From: Chloroflexota bacterium
Lineage (GTDB): Bacteria; Chloroflexota; Anaerolineae; Anaerolineales; Anaerolineaceae
Reading direction: 5' to 3'
DNA: 51,026 nt
Assembly (NCBI GenBank): GCA_021779955.1
Contig: JAJXZS010000004.1
Coordinates: 1 to 51,026, forward strand
The notes below the pieces were generated by a model. It ran no database searches. It worked only from the letters and a program-made list of their open reading frames with translations, and was not told where the DNA came from. The first letter of the stretch is position 1; each line of letters opens with the position of its first letter. Positions 25,995 through 34,885 of this stretch are shown in pieces. Position numbers and translations under genes: made by a program.

Positions 25995-27503
25995 TTATAT
26001 TTCAATCGATTCGGGAGAATCGACGCTCTGTTCTTCTTGTTCAGGAACCTGGAATCCCTCGCCGCTCAGGATCACTTCTCTCCATCCTTCATTAGGCTTG
26101 AAGTGATACGGGGGCGCTTTGCGGATCTCTTCAACCGACGAGCTCTTCCCATTGACGATTACCTTCTGTTCGTGAAGCTCGTCGCTGAACAGCGGATGAT
26201 TGCTCAAATGCCTTGCCTGCCAGACCATGGGAATATGATCGGGGTTGAATCCCATGATCAGCGCGCACATCGTATCGACCACGGCAAGGTTGTCGCCAAA
26301 CATCAACACCCCGGCGTGTACTGCCGTCGGATAGGCCGGGCCTTTTCCCTCTCCGCCGAGCACCCCATCGACCAGGGCAAGATGTTTTCGGAATGGCGCA
26401 GAGTGAACTCTGCCTTCTGCATCGCAGTAAGTGGCAATGCGCACCAGGTCGAGCACCATCCGCCACGCCGTATCGTTCCCCCACCAGGCCCCCTCGATTT
26501 GCGGATTCCATTTGCGGATTAACTTCTTGAGGATCCGGCTCGAAGCGTGAAGCACTTTCCCTGCTCCAGTTTCAGGCGCCAATTGATATACCCATTCGTG
26601 ATACGCCGATGCCAGCGGTTGAATGCCCATCTGACCGTCCGGGTATTCGTCTCCGCCCATCTTTGGCGAGCCATAGCGGTGATGCGGCAGCGAATCCTTG
26701 TGTCCGACGGTACCGACGAAACCCTTCATTGCGCAGCTGATGCCGACCTTCTCGTGCGTCTTGAGCTTGGGAATGCTGAAAATCACATCTGACTCTAAAA
26801 TCTTCCGCCCGATCACGTACTCATGATTTCCAACAGAATGGAAGCTGTCTGTACGCTTGGGATCGTAATTGATCACCCGGTAGCGGTGGACCGGCTTTAG
26901 GTCCAGTTCTGTCATCAGGCTGTCATTGTCGAGATGCACGTGCACACCCCGGTCCTCATCGCGCCTCTCAACGCTCGTGATGAAGCCCAATTGGGTGGCG
27001 TTCGTCACCATCAACCGCAAGTCGCTGGCTTCTACCGGGCTTCCCTGAGCTTCGTAAAAATCTCTCACCTTGTTCGCACCGGTATCCGCGAGCACCTCTT
27101 CCCACTGCGTGTACTGCACAGGCGCATTGCCGAAGGTGACCCGGCCTTCCTTCCCCGCTGCGATCAACAGGTAATCGATCACCGCCCGGATCACCGCGCC
27201 GTTTGTGCACCTCGAGAGAAAGTTATCGACCTTTTCGTCCGGCCTTCTCTCTCCCGCAAAATTGCACAAGACGAACACTTTGTTCCCCGGAGCGACGTAT
27301 CCACCCAAAGGGTTCCATTCGCGCATTCCATAATGCTCATCATCGAGGCCGGCTTGAGCAAAACAATCTCTGACGGCCTTGTAGACCGGATTCTTGCGGC
27401 TTGAGATATGCTCGAAGGGATATTCGGGAAAACGCTCATCCGGAGAAAAGAATTCCTCCCCGTCGGGATATGAGATCGATGGATCGAGAATCAACGAGAT
27501 CAT
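25995..27503 (-). CDS. DUF362-domain protein, copy B
   Basis: A 502-residue paralogue of the neighbouring DUF362 protein. It keeps the same landmarks (IFSIPKLKTHEKVGISCAMK, GTVGHKDSLPHHRYG, HLALVDGVLGGEGKGPAYP) and has a longer C-terminus with EGFQVPEQEEQSVDSPESIEI. Both copies begin MISLILDPS. The pair arose by tandem duplication, with enough divergence to suggest distinct substrates or partners. The ATG directly follows the FemAB stop, with GGAGGG overlapping that stop as its ribosome-binding site, so translation is coupled. Confidence 0.85.
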   Translation of the reverse strand: MISLILDPSISYPDGEEFFSPDERFPEYPFEHISSRKNPVYKAVRDCFAQAGLDDEHYGMREWNPLGGYVAPGNKVFVLCNFAGERRPDEKVDNFLSRCTNGAVIRAVIDYLLIAAGKEGRVTFGNAPVQYTQWEEVLADTGANKVRDFYEAQGSPVEASDLRLMVTNATQLGFITSVERRDEDRGVHVHLDNDSLMTELDLKPVHRYRVINYDPKRTDSFHSVGNHEYVIGRKILESDVIFSIPKLKTHEKVGISCAMKGFVGTVGHKDSLPHHRYGSPKMGGDEYPDGQMGIQPLASAYHEWVYQLAPETGAGKVLHASSRILKKLIRKWNPQIEGAWWGNDTAWRMVLDLVRIATYCDAEGRVHSAPFRKHLALVDGVLGGEGKGPAYPTAVHAGVLMFGDNLAVVDTMCALIMGFNPDHIPMVWQARHLSNHPLFSDELHEQKVIVNGKSSSVEEIRKAPPYHFKPNEGWREVILSGEGFQVPEQEEQSVDSPESIEI

Positions 27504-28613
27504 TTACCCTCCATTCCTGGAACCGGCTTTCTTCAGCGAATCCACCCAAATGGCGATGCGCTCGAAATGCTCCGTGCTTACAAGCGAATTCGCTGCCAAA
27601 GCATAAGCAACCGGAGAATAGACAAAATCGAATGCCCCGGCATACACCACAACGTTCTTGCTGAAACCGCTTTTGAACCTGTACACACCCCATAATCCAT
27701 CTGTCCGCGCCAAATATGTTGACTCGTCCTGGTCGGCGTTCCCTTCGATTTCGTCAGGGATTCCCCACAGGTCGTAACTCACACACCCCCTCGCTTTCGC
27801 CAGTTTGATCGCTTCCCAAACCAGCAGGTAATTGGGATGCAAATGGTCCGATCCTTCGGCCGAACCTGCGTGGAACTCGGCAGCGTGCTCTCCAAAGAAA
27901 CAAACCGTTCTGGCAGCCAGCAATTTTTCACCCTGATATGCCAGCAGCAGTTCGCCCTCTCCGTTCTGGTTTAGCACCTCATACTCCTGCTCGTAATATT
28001 CTTTTGAACGCCCCGTAAAGTGCTCCCTGAGCCCGGTCTGGCGCATTAATTCGATGTAGGCTGGCAGATCCTGGCTGTTGCCTATGCGCACACGAATCCC
28101 TTCCCGTTCCACCTTCCGGATATTTTGGCGGGTTTTCTGCCGCATCGACTTCAGCAGCGCGCCTTCATCAGCCCGAATGTCGATGACGATCGTATTCCGC
28201 GGTTGGTTCGTCTTCGAACTGGGTCGAAACGAGTATCGCGCCAGCTGTTCTTGAATTCCTTTGCTCTTCAAGACAGGCGGCTCGATCTTGAGGAAAACGG
28301 CTCGCTCCCGCCGCGCGATCCTGTGCAATTCATCCAGCAACTGGACGGTTGTGTCCTCATCATCCCAATCGACCAGCGGTCCCCTGGGTACGTATGCCAC
28401 ACTTGCCACCCCGCCGGGAAGCGGTTTGACCAGCATCTGCGCCGCTGCGCTGATCCTCTCTCCCAGCATAGCCGCAATCCGAAATACCTTCCAGCCCATT
28501 CTTTGCTTGAATTCGCCCCAGTCCCACGATTGCAGCAGCGCAAATGCATCCTGCTTTTCAGCATAAGCATTCCATTGCGCCTTCTCTTTGCACTCGGCCA
28601 GGGATGTTTTCAT
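27504..28613 (-). CDS. FemAB-like aminoacyl/peptidyl transferase, copy A
   Basis: A 369-residue protein of the FemA/FemB/FemX double-GNAT type, which transfers an amino acid from aminoacyl-tRNA to a peptide or sugar-linked substrate. The second acetyltransferase-like domain has HPNYLLVWEAIKLAKARGC, then CVSYDLWGIPDEIEG and VYRFKSGFSKNVVVYAG, the classic FemX C-terminal signature. An ORF open further upstream is out of frame with family homology, so the start is ATG 28613, five bases after the stop of copy B. It is the most textbook-like member of three consecutive FemAB genes. Confidence 0.88.
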   Translation of the reverse strand: MKTSLAECKEKAQWNAYAEKQDAFALLQSWDWGEFKQRMGWKVFRIAAMLGERISAAAQMLVKPLPGGVASVAYVPRGPLVDWDDEDTTVQLLDELHRIARRERAVFLKIEPPVLKSKGIQEQLARYSFRPSSKTNQPRNTIVIDIRADEGALLKSMRQKTRQNIRKVEREGIRVRIGNSQDLPAYIELMRQTGLREHFTGRSKEYYEQEYEVLNQNGEGELLLAYQGEKLLAARTVCFFGEHAAEFHAGSAEGSDHLHPNYLLVWEAIKLAKARGCVSYDLWGIPDEIEGNADQDESTYLARTDGLWGVYRFKSGFSKNVVVYAGAFDFVYSPVAYALAANSLVSTEHFERIAIWVDSLKKAGSRNGG

Positions 28614-28617
28614 CCGC

Positions 28618-29658
28618 TCAACCTTTGTCCTGGGCGTACTTTTTCGAAAGCACCAAACGCAATCCCTCATACCCCACCGCGCAGATGGCGAGCAGCGCCT
28701 GGTTGGGCACCCAGCGGTTGCGCCCGTAACACACCAGGTTCCCGCCGAACTTCGCTTTGAATTGGCGGACGCCGTACTCCTCGTTGGGCTTGCCGGCACC
28801 GCCAAAATCGTACATGCGATATCCCCTCTCGCAGCCAAGCTGCAACACATGCCACATCAACAATTCATTCGGCGTGTAAGAACTGTAAGCTCTATCCATA
28901 CCGCCGTACCAGCCGATCATCGTATCTTTGTACAACAGGTCCACTGACGTCGCCGCCGGAGAAGCGCCGACCAACGCCGTGGTCACCAACATCATTCCCT
29001 TTGGCATCAACACATCGTATGCGGCTTCGAAGAGCGACCGGTCTGCCAGTGGAACCTGCGCCATGCGGTAAGTCTTGGTGAGCAACTCATAACTCACGTC
29101 CAGTTCGTTTCTGTCATGCAGTTCGCTGATCGCCACTTTTGCCTGGTTGATCCCGTGGCGGATATTCCTCTGCGTCCGGTGACCAATCCGGTTGAAAACT
29201 TCTTCCGTCTTTGGCCCCAATTCGATCAAGTAGTTGAGGTGATCCTCATACTCAAACTTGGCCCGGTTCAATATCGGTTGGTATTCCACACACGAGCTGA
29301 CGTTCCGTACCTCGGTGAACAACGATCTCGTGTCCATGCCTTTCTTGTAAGCTTCAAGCAGCACTGCCAGGGCTTCTTTACCTTCCTGACCCGGATCGAC
29401 GAGCACGCCGCCAAACAAGATGCTTCGCGTCGTCAGCCGCCGCAGCAGACCCGAACTCAGCGAGATGTGCACGGGCAGCAGTAGCGCCAGGATCTTGCGG
29501 TTCTCTCCCACAGCAGCCCACAACTCTGGACGGTATCCTTTCACCTGTTCGAAGACGTGGAACATCTCGGGTGTGTGAAAGATGTTGCCATCGGGATGTC
29601 GATCCACGTAGTTGCGCCATTGGTCTTCAGGGAGCGTGCTGACGATCGAAATCTTCAT
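28618..29658 (-). CDS. FemAB-like aminoacyl/peptidyl transferase, copy B
   Basis: A 346-residue member of the FemAB-related group found in exopolysaccharide loci. It shares the motifs HPDGNIFHTPEMFHV near the N-terminus and YRMYDFGGAGKPNEEYG near the C-terminus with copy C, so the two are close paralogues. The signature DFGGAG replaces the DLWGIP of copy A. The role is probably transfer of an amino-acid or acyl group onto a glycan or peptide acceptor; the donor is unknown. Start ATG 29658 has AAGGTG nine bases upstream; the upstream in-frame TTG is less likely. Confidence 0.85.
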   Translation of the reverse strand: MKISIVSTLPEDQWRNYVDRHPDGNIFHTPEMFHVFEQVKGYRPELWAAVGENRKILALLLPVHISLSSGLLRRLTTRSILFGGVLVDPGQEGKEALAVLLEAYKKGMDTRSLFTEVRNVSSCVEYQPILNRAKFEYEDHLNYLIELGPKTEEVFNRIGHRTQRNIRHGINQAKVAISELHDRNELDVSYELLTKTYRMAQVPLADRSLFEAAYDVLMPKGMMLVTTALVGASPAATSVDLLYKDTMIGWYGGMDRAYSSYTPNELLMWHVLQLGCERGYRMYDFGGAGKPNEEYGVRQFKAKFGGNLVCYGRNRWVPNQALLAICAVGYEGLRLVLSKKYAQDKG

Positions 29659-29694
29659 GGGTAAGGGCACCTTGTTCAATAAAGTAGGACTGGC

Positions 29695-30732
29695 TTACCA
29701 GTCTTTTCCCGAAATGTGATTCTTGAACATAATAATCCGCATCAGGCGGTAACCAAACTGGCTGATCGCCATTCTCTGACGGGAGTGGGTGTAGATATTC
29801 CGCCCGTAGTTGACCAGCGTACCGCCCCACCTCGATTTGAACACCCGCGGCCCGTAAGGTTCCCCGGGCTTGCCAGCCCCGCCGAAATCGAATAAACGGT
29901 AATGGTTTTCGCTCCCCCATTTGAGAATGTTCCAAAGCAGCAAGGATTCGGGTTGGCATTCTGAATAGGTGCGTTCCGAGCCGCGCCACCAATCGTAGAT
30001 CTGGTCCTTGTACAACAGAAATGCGTTGAAGCCGATACAACTCTGATCTTTGCGCACCAGGAAAGCCTTCATCATTCCTTTCGGCAGCAGCAGTTCAAAA
30101 GCCGATGTAAACAGCGATTTGTCTGCCAGAGGAACGCTGATCCGGTTGTAAACTTGCGCCAGCAGCCGGTACGCTGTTGAAAGCTCTTTGGTATCCTGCA
30201 TATCTTCGATGATCAGGCCCGAGCTAAGGGATTTGTGGATGTGCTGACGTGTCTTCTTGCTCAGGTTATGCCACAACTCAGCCTCAGGCTGTTGCAGATC
30301 GATCAGATAATTGAGGTGTTGTTCGAAATGGAACCCGCAATCAAACAGGGTCGGCTGCATGTCCTGCGGATCGACAAGATTTCGCACTTCGGTGAAAATG
30401 GGATTGCCCTTGACTTCCCGCGTATATTTCTGCAGCAACAATTTCGACGCATCGCAGCCCCTGGCTCCCGCTGCCCGCAGCAGGCTGCCGTAAACCACCG
30501 CACGCGTCGTCAGGGGACGCATGAATCCTTCAAACAGGGTGATCTGAACAGGCAGGAACAACGCCAGAATCTCGTCATTCGCCACTGCTGCCCAGAGTTG
30601 AGGTCTATAGCCCTTCGTGCGGCTGTACACTTCGAACATCTCCGGCGTGTGGAAGATATTACCCGCGGGGTGCCGGTCGACAAACTGTCGCCAGGGTTCC
30701 TGGGGAAGTGAATTGACGATCGATAATTCCAT
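29695..30732 (-). CDS. FemAB-like aminoacyl/peptidyl transferase, copy C
   Basis: A 345-residue paralogue of copy B with HPAGNIFHTPEMFEV and YRLFDFGGAGKPGEPYG. Both B and C begin with a short MxxSIVxxLP-type strand. It lies 36 bases upstream of copy B and starts at ATG 30732 (AAGG five bases before). Three FemAB genes in a row are unusual and suggest either consecutive addition of residues, as with FemX-FemA-FemB in staphylococcal bridges, or separate acceptors. Confidence 0.85.
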   Translation of the reverse strand: MELSIVNSLPQEPWRQFVDRHPAGNIFHTPEMFEVYSRTKGYRPQLWAAVANDEILALFLPVQITLFEGFMRPLTTRAVVYGSLLRAAGARGCDASKLLLQKYTREVKGNPIFTEVRNLVDPQDMQPTLFDCGFHFEQHLNYLIDLQQPEAELWHNLSKKTRQHIHKSLSSGLIIEDMQDTKELSTAYRLLAQVYNRISVPLADKSLFTSAFELLLPKGMMKAFLVRKDQSCIGFNAFLLYKDQIYDWWRGSERTYSECQPESLLLWNILKWGSENHYRLFDFGGAGKPGEPYGPRVFKSRWGGTLVNYGRNIYTHSRQRMAISQFGYRLMRIIMFKNHISGKDW

Positions 30733-30801
30733 CTTGACCTTCCGGTGCACCTGGTGAATAAAACACCATTTGGGTGCTCTACCGAGAATTTGCCGCAGGA
30801 T

Positions 30802-31260
30802 TTAGGGGAGAACTCCGTACGCCAGGCTGAGCAAAACGGCTCCGCTGATCACCTGTACCACGGTCCCAAAAAGCGCAAAGGTAATCGCGATCACTTTTCC
30901 CAAAGGCCGCCGGAAAAGCCAGCCCTGGATATCTTGCGGAACGAATTTGCCAAGCAATTCTCTGTATCTTCTGTCGGCAACCTTGTACAGTTTATATTCG
31001 ACCACGAGCAGATAGGACGTAAAACCGGATAAAAGAAAAGTGACTATGGGAAAGGCCAGCACCGCAGCGCCCAGCTTTTTGACCATGTCCGGGAAGAAAT
31101 AAGGTGCAATTGTAAGAATGATGACTGCAAACCCCATCAGGTAAAAAGTCTGCCAAAAACCTTCATTTCGATAAGTCCGCCATTCCCAAAGAAAACGCAC
31201 AGCTTCGTTTGCCGTCAGCGTATCGCCTGCCATACTTCCCTTTTCTATCGATTCAGCCAT
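30802..31260 (-). CDS. Three-helix membrane protein, copy A
   Basis: A 152-residue protein with an N-terminal cytoplasmic-looking segment containing the ANEAVRFLWEWRTYRNEGFW block, three membrane helices (about 36-60, 68-92, 122-147), and a charged stretch VEYKLYKVADRRYRELLG between the second and third helices. I do not recognise the family. A paralogue of exactly the same length lies after the other PaaK-like gene. The ATG is preceded by GGAGGAGAA. Its fixed place directly after a PaaK-like ligase suggests a partner that holds the ligase or its product at the membrane; this is inference. Confidence 0.75.
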   Translation of the reverse strand: MAESIEKGSMAGDTLTANEAVRFLWEWRTYRNEGFWQTFYLMGFAVIILTIAPYFFPDMVKKLGAAVLAFPIVTFLLSGFTSYLLVVEYKLYKVADRRYRELLGKFVPQDIQGWLFRRPLGKVIAITFALFGTVVQVISGAVLLSLAYGVLP

Positions 31261-31348
31261 TTCTCCTCCAATTTGCATACCAGAATGATTTGCTGTCGCA
31301 ATATTTCAAACCTTCAACAATACAACGCTTACGAAGAAACCTCTTTCC

Positions 31349-32683
31349 TTAGATAAAATCCGGCTCGATTTCTGATATAACGTCGAGATGTTTTCCGGCA
31401 GCAGTCAGAGGAATATGATCGACTACGTTCAAAGCGACCTGCATATCCTCGCCAAAGATTCTTTTGACCTCATCGATGATTTCATCGAACCATTTTGGTT
31501 TAGCCGCATTGTTTAGCACAAGACGTATTTCGAGATGCCGAACGTCTGATTGATACACCTGGTATTTGGCGATTTCAGGATAATGTCTGAACGCCAGAGA
31601 GAAGAAGCCCCCGTGGACAAAGTGCCCGTCAGTTGCCACCAGGAACTCATGCAGCCGTCCAATGATTTCTTTTATTATCGGCATTCCCCGACCGCAGGAA
31701 CAAGGTTGTCCGTCATAGACGGCCATGTCTCCAATCTTGTACCGGATGAACGGCATACCCAGTTGGTGCAGTGACGTGATCACCACTTCCCCCATTTGCC
31801 CAGGTTCCACGACATAATCGTTCGCTACGATTTCGAGATAGCGCGTCTCACAAACATGAAGGCCTCCTGCCGGACATTGATATGCGATTGTCCCCATTTC
31901 GCGCGCGCTGTACCAGTCAGCCACTTTGCATCCGAGAACCTGTTCGATCATTTCCCGTTGAGGTAGGCTGATCTTTTCCGCCGTCGTCTCGATCAATTTC
32001 GGTCGGATATTGTGAATGCCATGAATCTTCAAGTAATTGGCGAACTGGCTGAGCGATGAAGCATAAGCCCTGAACATGACCGGTTGCCACTTCACCATCA
32101 TTTCAGTAAAGAGCTGCATGTTTTCATCCGTCATATGGAACGCATTCAGAAAGCGTTCCTGCAGCAACGTTGCCCGCAGGCGGGCGCGCAATCCGATCGG
32201 CTGAAAATCATACTTGAGTCCCCACACATAAGCCAGCTTGTCGGCTTCCTTGACTCCATACCAGCCTCTACCCCGAAGCTCAAGGGCTGGATCCCAATAA
32301 CTGAACGCATGCTCGGTGTAGAAATGCAAGGGGACGCCCGTCGACCCTCCCGTAGAGCCTGCAACAACCTTATAACCCGGCTCACGGGTGACCAGTTCGG
32401 GCAGATGAGTTTGAATATCTTCTCTCGTCAGAAAAGGTAGTGATTCGAAATCTTTAGTTGAATGAATATCCTGGGGATGGATGCCTTGGCGTTTATACTT
32501 TTCATGGTAATAAGGCACGTGCTCGTACGCATACACAACGACTTTCTTGAGCCGCTCCAATTGCCACGTCCTTAATTGGTCAATGGACCACCATTGGCTG
32601 TCTTCCAATTCCTTTTGGCGGCTGCGAAGTGTTCTGCCGCCAGGCCAAAACGGCCTGAGAGCCCTAAATATTTTTGGATTCAT
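31349..32683 (-). CDS. PaaK-like AMP-forming ligase, copy A
   Basis: A 444-residue protein of the phenylacetate-CoA-ligase-like (CapK/PaaK) branch of the adenylating superfamily, which activates carboxylic acids with ATP. The phosphate loop is GSTGGSTGVPLHF (109-121), followed by YSAREMGTIAYQC and the C-terminal zinc-like PCSCGRGMP and HGGFFSLAF region. Such proteins occur in capsule loci as CapK-type enzymes. The acid is unknown. AGGG lies five bases before the ATG. It is paralogous to, and the same length as, the gene at 33469-34803. Confidence 0.88.
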   Translation of the reverse strand: MNPKIFRALRPFWPGGRTLRSRQKELEDSQWWSIDQLRTWQLERLKKVVVYAYEHVPYYHEKYKRQGIHPQDIHSTKDFESLPFLTREDIQTHLPELVTREPGYKVVAGSTGGSTGVPLHFYTEHAFSYWDPALELRGRGWYGVKEADKLAYVWGLKYDFQPIGLRARLRATLLQERFLNAFHMTDENMQLFTEMMVKWQPVMFRAYASSLSQFANYLKIHGIHNIRPKLIETTAEKISLPQREMIEQVLGCKVADWYSAREMGTIAYQCPAGGLHVCETRYLEIVANDYVVEPGQMGEVVITSLHQLGMPFIRYKIGDMAVYDGQPCSCGRGMPIIKEIIGRLHEFLVATDGHFVHGGFFSLAFRHYPEIAKYQVYQSDVRHLEIRLVLNNAAKPKWFDEIIDEVKRIFGEDMQVALNVVDHIPLTAAGKHLDVISEIEPDFI

Positions 32684-32911
32684 CGTGCCCTCGATATTTC
32701 AAATATTTGGAGACTCATTGGTAAAACCTGGCGCTGCGACCATGGCTTTTGGTTGTAGATCACTTGAAAAGCCCGGCTCATTCTTGCTTTTAATGATGAG
32801 ATTTTCGTTTGGGTTATTTCTCTTAACACATGAACAATGATTGCACCAGGGTAGTACTTGCGTTGAACCGGTCAAGAAGTCAGGATGTAGTTTTAGAATC
32901 AAATCGTTGTT
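32684..32911. other. Intergenic gap inside the polysaccharide locus
   Basis: About 228 bases lie between the PaaK-like copy A start and the stop of membrane protein copy B, the largest gap in an otherwise compact locus. No coding sequence stands out. It is richer in A/T than its flanks and contains a CAAATATTTG palindrome near 32700; a TTGACC with a poor -10 is present, so an internal promoter is only a weak possibility. Confidence 0.4.
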
Positions 32912-33370
32912 CTAGGGCCAGACGCCATTCAACAAAAATGCCAAAACCATCCCGTTAAGGAGTTGCATCACCGTCCCAAAAAAGATGAATAACGCAGAAA
33001 CCACTCTACCGATCGAATAGCGGAAGAGCAGGCTTTTGATGTCGGGCGGATCGTAAGGACCCAACATGGAGCGGTACTTGCGATCAACCTCCTTGTACAG
33101 TTTGTACTGAACAGACGCGAAGTACGCCGCCACGATCGCAAGAAAGCATGCCAGCAGCGGAAAAATGAAGATGGCTATCCCCAGGCTTTTGATCAGGTGC
33201 GGCAGCAAATAAGGAATGATGGTCATCAGCAATAGGACAGCCCCCCACCTGTACACGGATGCCCAGAACACCTGGTTACGGTACCGTCTCCACTCCCAGA
33301 TCGCACGGATGGCTTCGGCAAGGGTCAACTGCTCAGCTGTTCCACCAGTTACTTCCTTGGGACTTTCCAT
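32912..33370 (-). CDS. Three-helix membrane protein, copy B
   Basis: A 152-residue paralogue of the protein at 30802-31260 with the same layout: LAEAIRAIWEWRRYRNQVFW block, three membrane helices, and a charged VQYKLYKEVDRKYRSMLG stretch between helices two and three. Function is unknown. GGAGAG lies about eight bases before the ATG. It follows PaaK-like copy B, so the pair ligase-membrane protein occurs twice in the same order. Confidence 0.75.
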   Translation of the reverse strand: MESPKEVTGGTAEQLTLAEAIRAIWEWRRYRNQVFWASVYRWGAVLLLMTIIPYLLPHLIKSLGIAIFIFPLLACFLAIVAAYFASVQYKLYKEVDRKYRSMLGPYDPPDIKSLLFRYSIGRVVSALFIFFGTVMQLLNGMVLAFLLNGVWP

Positions 33371-33468
33371 ATGTTCTCTCCATGAACGGCTGGTCATTTA
33401 AGCATGACAGAGGTGCGTAATGGAATTGAATCTGAAAAAGGATGCGGTTTATTGATCGTTTGCTTGGT

Positions 33469-34803
33469 TCATACGAAATCGGGTTTGACCTCGGAAATGA
33501 TCGGGCGGTGCTTTCCTGCGCTGGTGAGCGGGATCTCGTCAACGATATTCAGGCTGATGTTCATCTGCACTCCAAAGCACTCGCGCAGTTCATTGCGCAG
33601 ATTCGATATCCACGCCAGGTCGTCGCTCGTCTTGCACATCAGGCGCACCTCGAGGTGCTTTCGATCTGGCTGGTACACCTGGTACCGCAGGATTTGCGGC
33701 CAATGACGCAGCGTATGCGGGAAGTACCCTCCGTGGACGAACTGCCCCTCGCTGGTGACCAGAAAATCCTGCAGCCGTCCGACAACCTCTTTCAGCCTGG
33801 GCAGGCCTCGTCCGCAGGTACAGGGCCCGTCATCCGCGATGGCCATGTCGCCGATCTTGTATCGGATGAAAGGCATGCCGTATTGGTGCAGCGACGTGAT
33901 CGCCACCTCGCCCAGTTCTCCCGCTTTGACAGGCCGGTCGTTGGCGACCACCTCGAGGTAACGTGTTTCGCACACATGCAGGCTGCCTTCGGGGCACTGA
34001 TATGCAATCGTGCCCAGTTCTCTTGCGCTGTACCAATCCGCAACCTTGCACTGGAATACCTCTTCGATCAATTCACGTTGCGGTTGTGTCACCTTCTCGG
34101 CAGTGGTCTCGATAATCCTTGGCCGGATGCCATTGATTTGATGATCTTTGACGTATTGCGCGAAGAGCGCAAGCGCTGATGCATAAGCCCGAAACATCGC
34201 AGGCTTCCATTTCACCAGCATCCCGGCAAATTCAGCCATTGTCGCGTCGGTCATGTTGAAAGCATTCAGAACGCGCTCCTGCAGGAGTATGGCCTTGAAT
34301 CTTTCTCTCCAGGTCTGCAGGTGCATGTCCCGTTTTGCTCCCCATACAAGCGCCATCTTCTCGCCTTCACCAACTCCATACCACCCCCGCCCCCGTAGCT
34401 CCAGCGCCGGATCCCACCAATCGAAAGCCTTCTCGCGGTAAAAGTGAAGCGGCTCGCCTGTAGACCCTCCGGTCGAATCCGCCAGCAGTTTGCCATGCGT
34501 CTTCCAGGCTGTCATCTCACGCAAGTGAGTATTGATCTCTTCTCGGGTCACAAATGGTAATTTTTGAAAATCGCCGATGCTTTTGATATCTTCAGGATGG
34601 ATATCCAGGCTGCAATAGAGTTCGTTGTAGTAAGGCACATTCTCGTACGCATATGCGACAAGCCTGCGAATCCGTTCAAACTGCCATGCTTCGAGTGCTT
34701 CTGCTGAAAGCCATTGGGTTTGCGCGAGCTCCTTCTTGAGGCTCTGCAATGTCTCGCCGCCTGGCCAAAAAGGTCTGAGCAAACTATAAAGTGTCGGTTT
34801 CAT
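33469..34803 (-). CDS. PaaK-like AMP-forming ligase, copy B
   Basis: A 444-residue paralogue of the ligase at 31349-32683, with STGGSTGEPLHFY (110-122), YSARELGTIAYQC and PCTCGRGLP. Both contain the WDPALELRGRGWYGV block, so they come from one duplication together with the following membrane protein. The adenylation residues appear intact in both copies. The ATG at 34803 has GGAGGAG three to four bases upstream; an in-frame upstream ATG five codons earlier is less well placed. Confidence 0.88.
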   Translation of the reverse strand: MKPTLYSLLRPFWPGGETLQSLKKELAQTQWLSAEALEAWQFERIRRLVAYAYENVPYYNELYCSLDIHPEDIKSIGDFQKLPFVTREEINTHLREMTAWKTHGKLLADSTGGSTGEPLHFYREKAFDWWDPALELRGRGWYGVGEGEKMALVWGAKRDMHLQTWRERFKAILLQERVLNAFNMTDATMAEFAGMLVKWKPAMFRAYASALALFAQYVKDHQINGIRPRIIETTAEKVTQPQRELIEEVFQCKVADWYSARELGTIAYQCPEGSLHVCETRYLEVVANDRPVKAGELGEVAITSLHQYGMPFIRYKIGDMAIADDGPCTCGRGLPRLKEVVGRLQDFLVTSEGQFVHGGYFPHTLRHWPQILRYQVYQPDRKHLEVRLMCKTSDDLAWISNLRNELRECFGVQMNISLNIVDEIPLTSAGKHRPIISEVKPDFV

Positions 34804-34885
34804 GAGCTCCTCCGGCATCCGCCTTAACCATCTACCCAGATGTCGTTATCGGTGCATTACCCCTCTTTGGTAGCATATCCTCTCG

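Noticed and set aside
28614-28850. Upstream extension of FemAB copy A
   Set aside because: This segment lies inside copy B and has low-complexity Arg/Ser/Cys content; the real start is at 28613.
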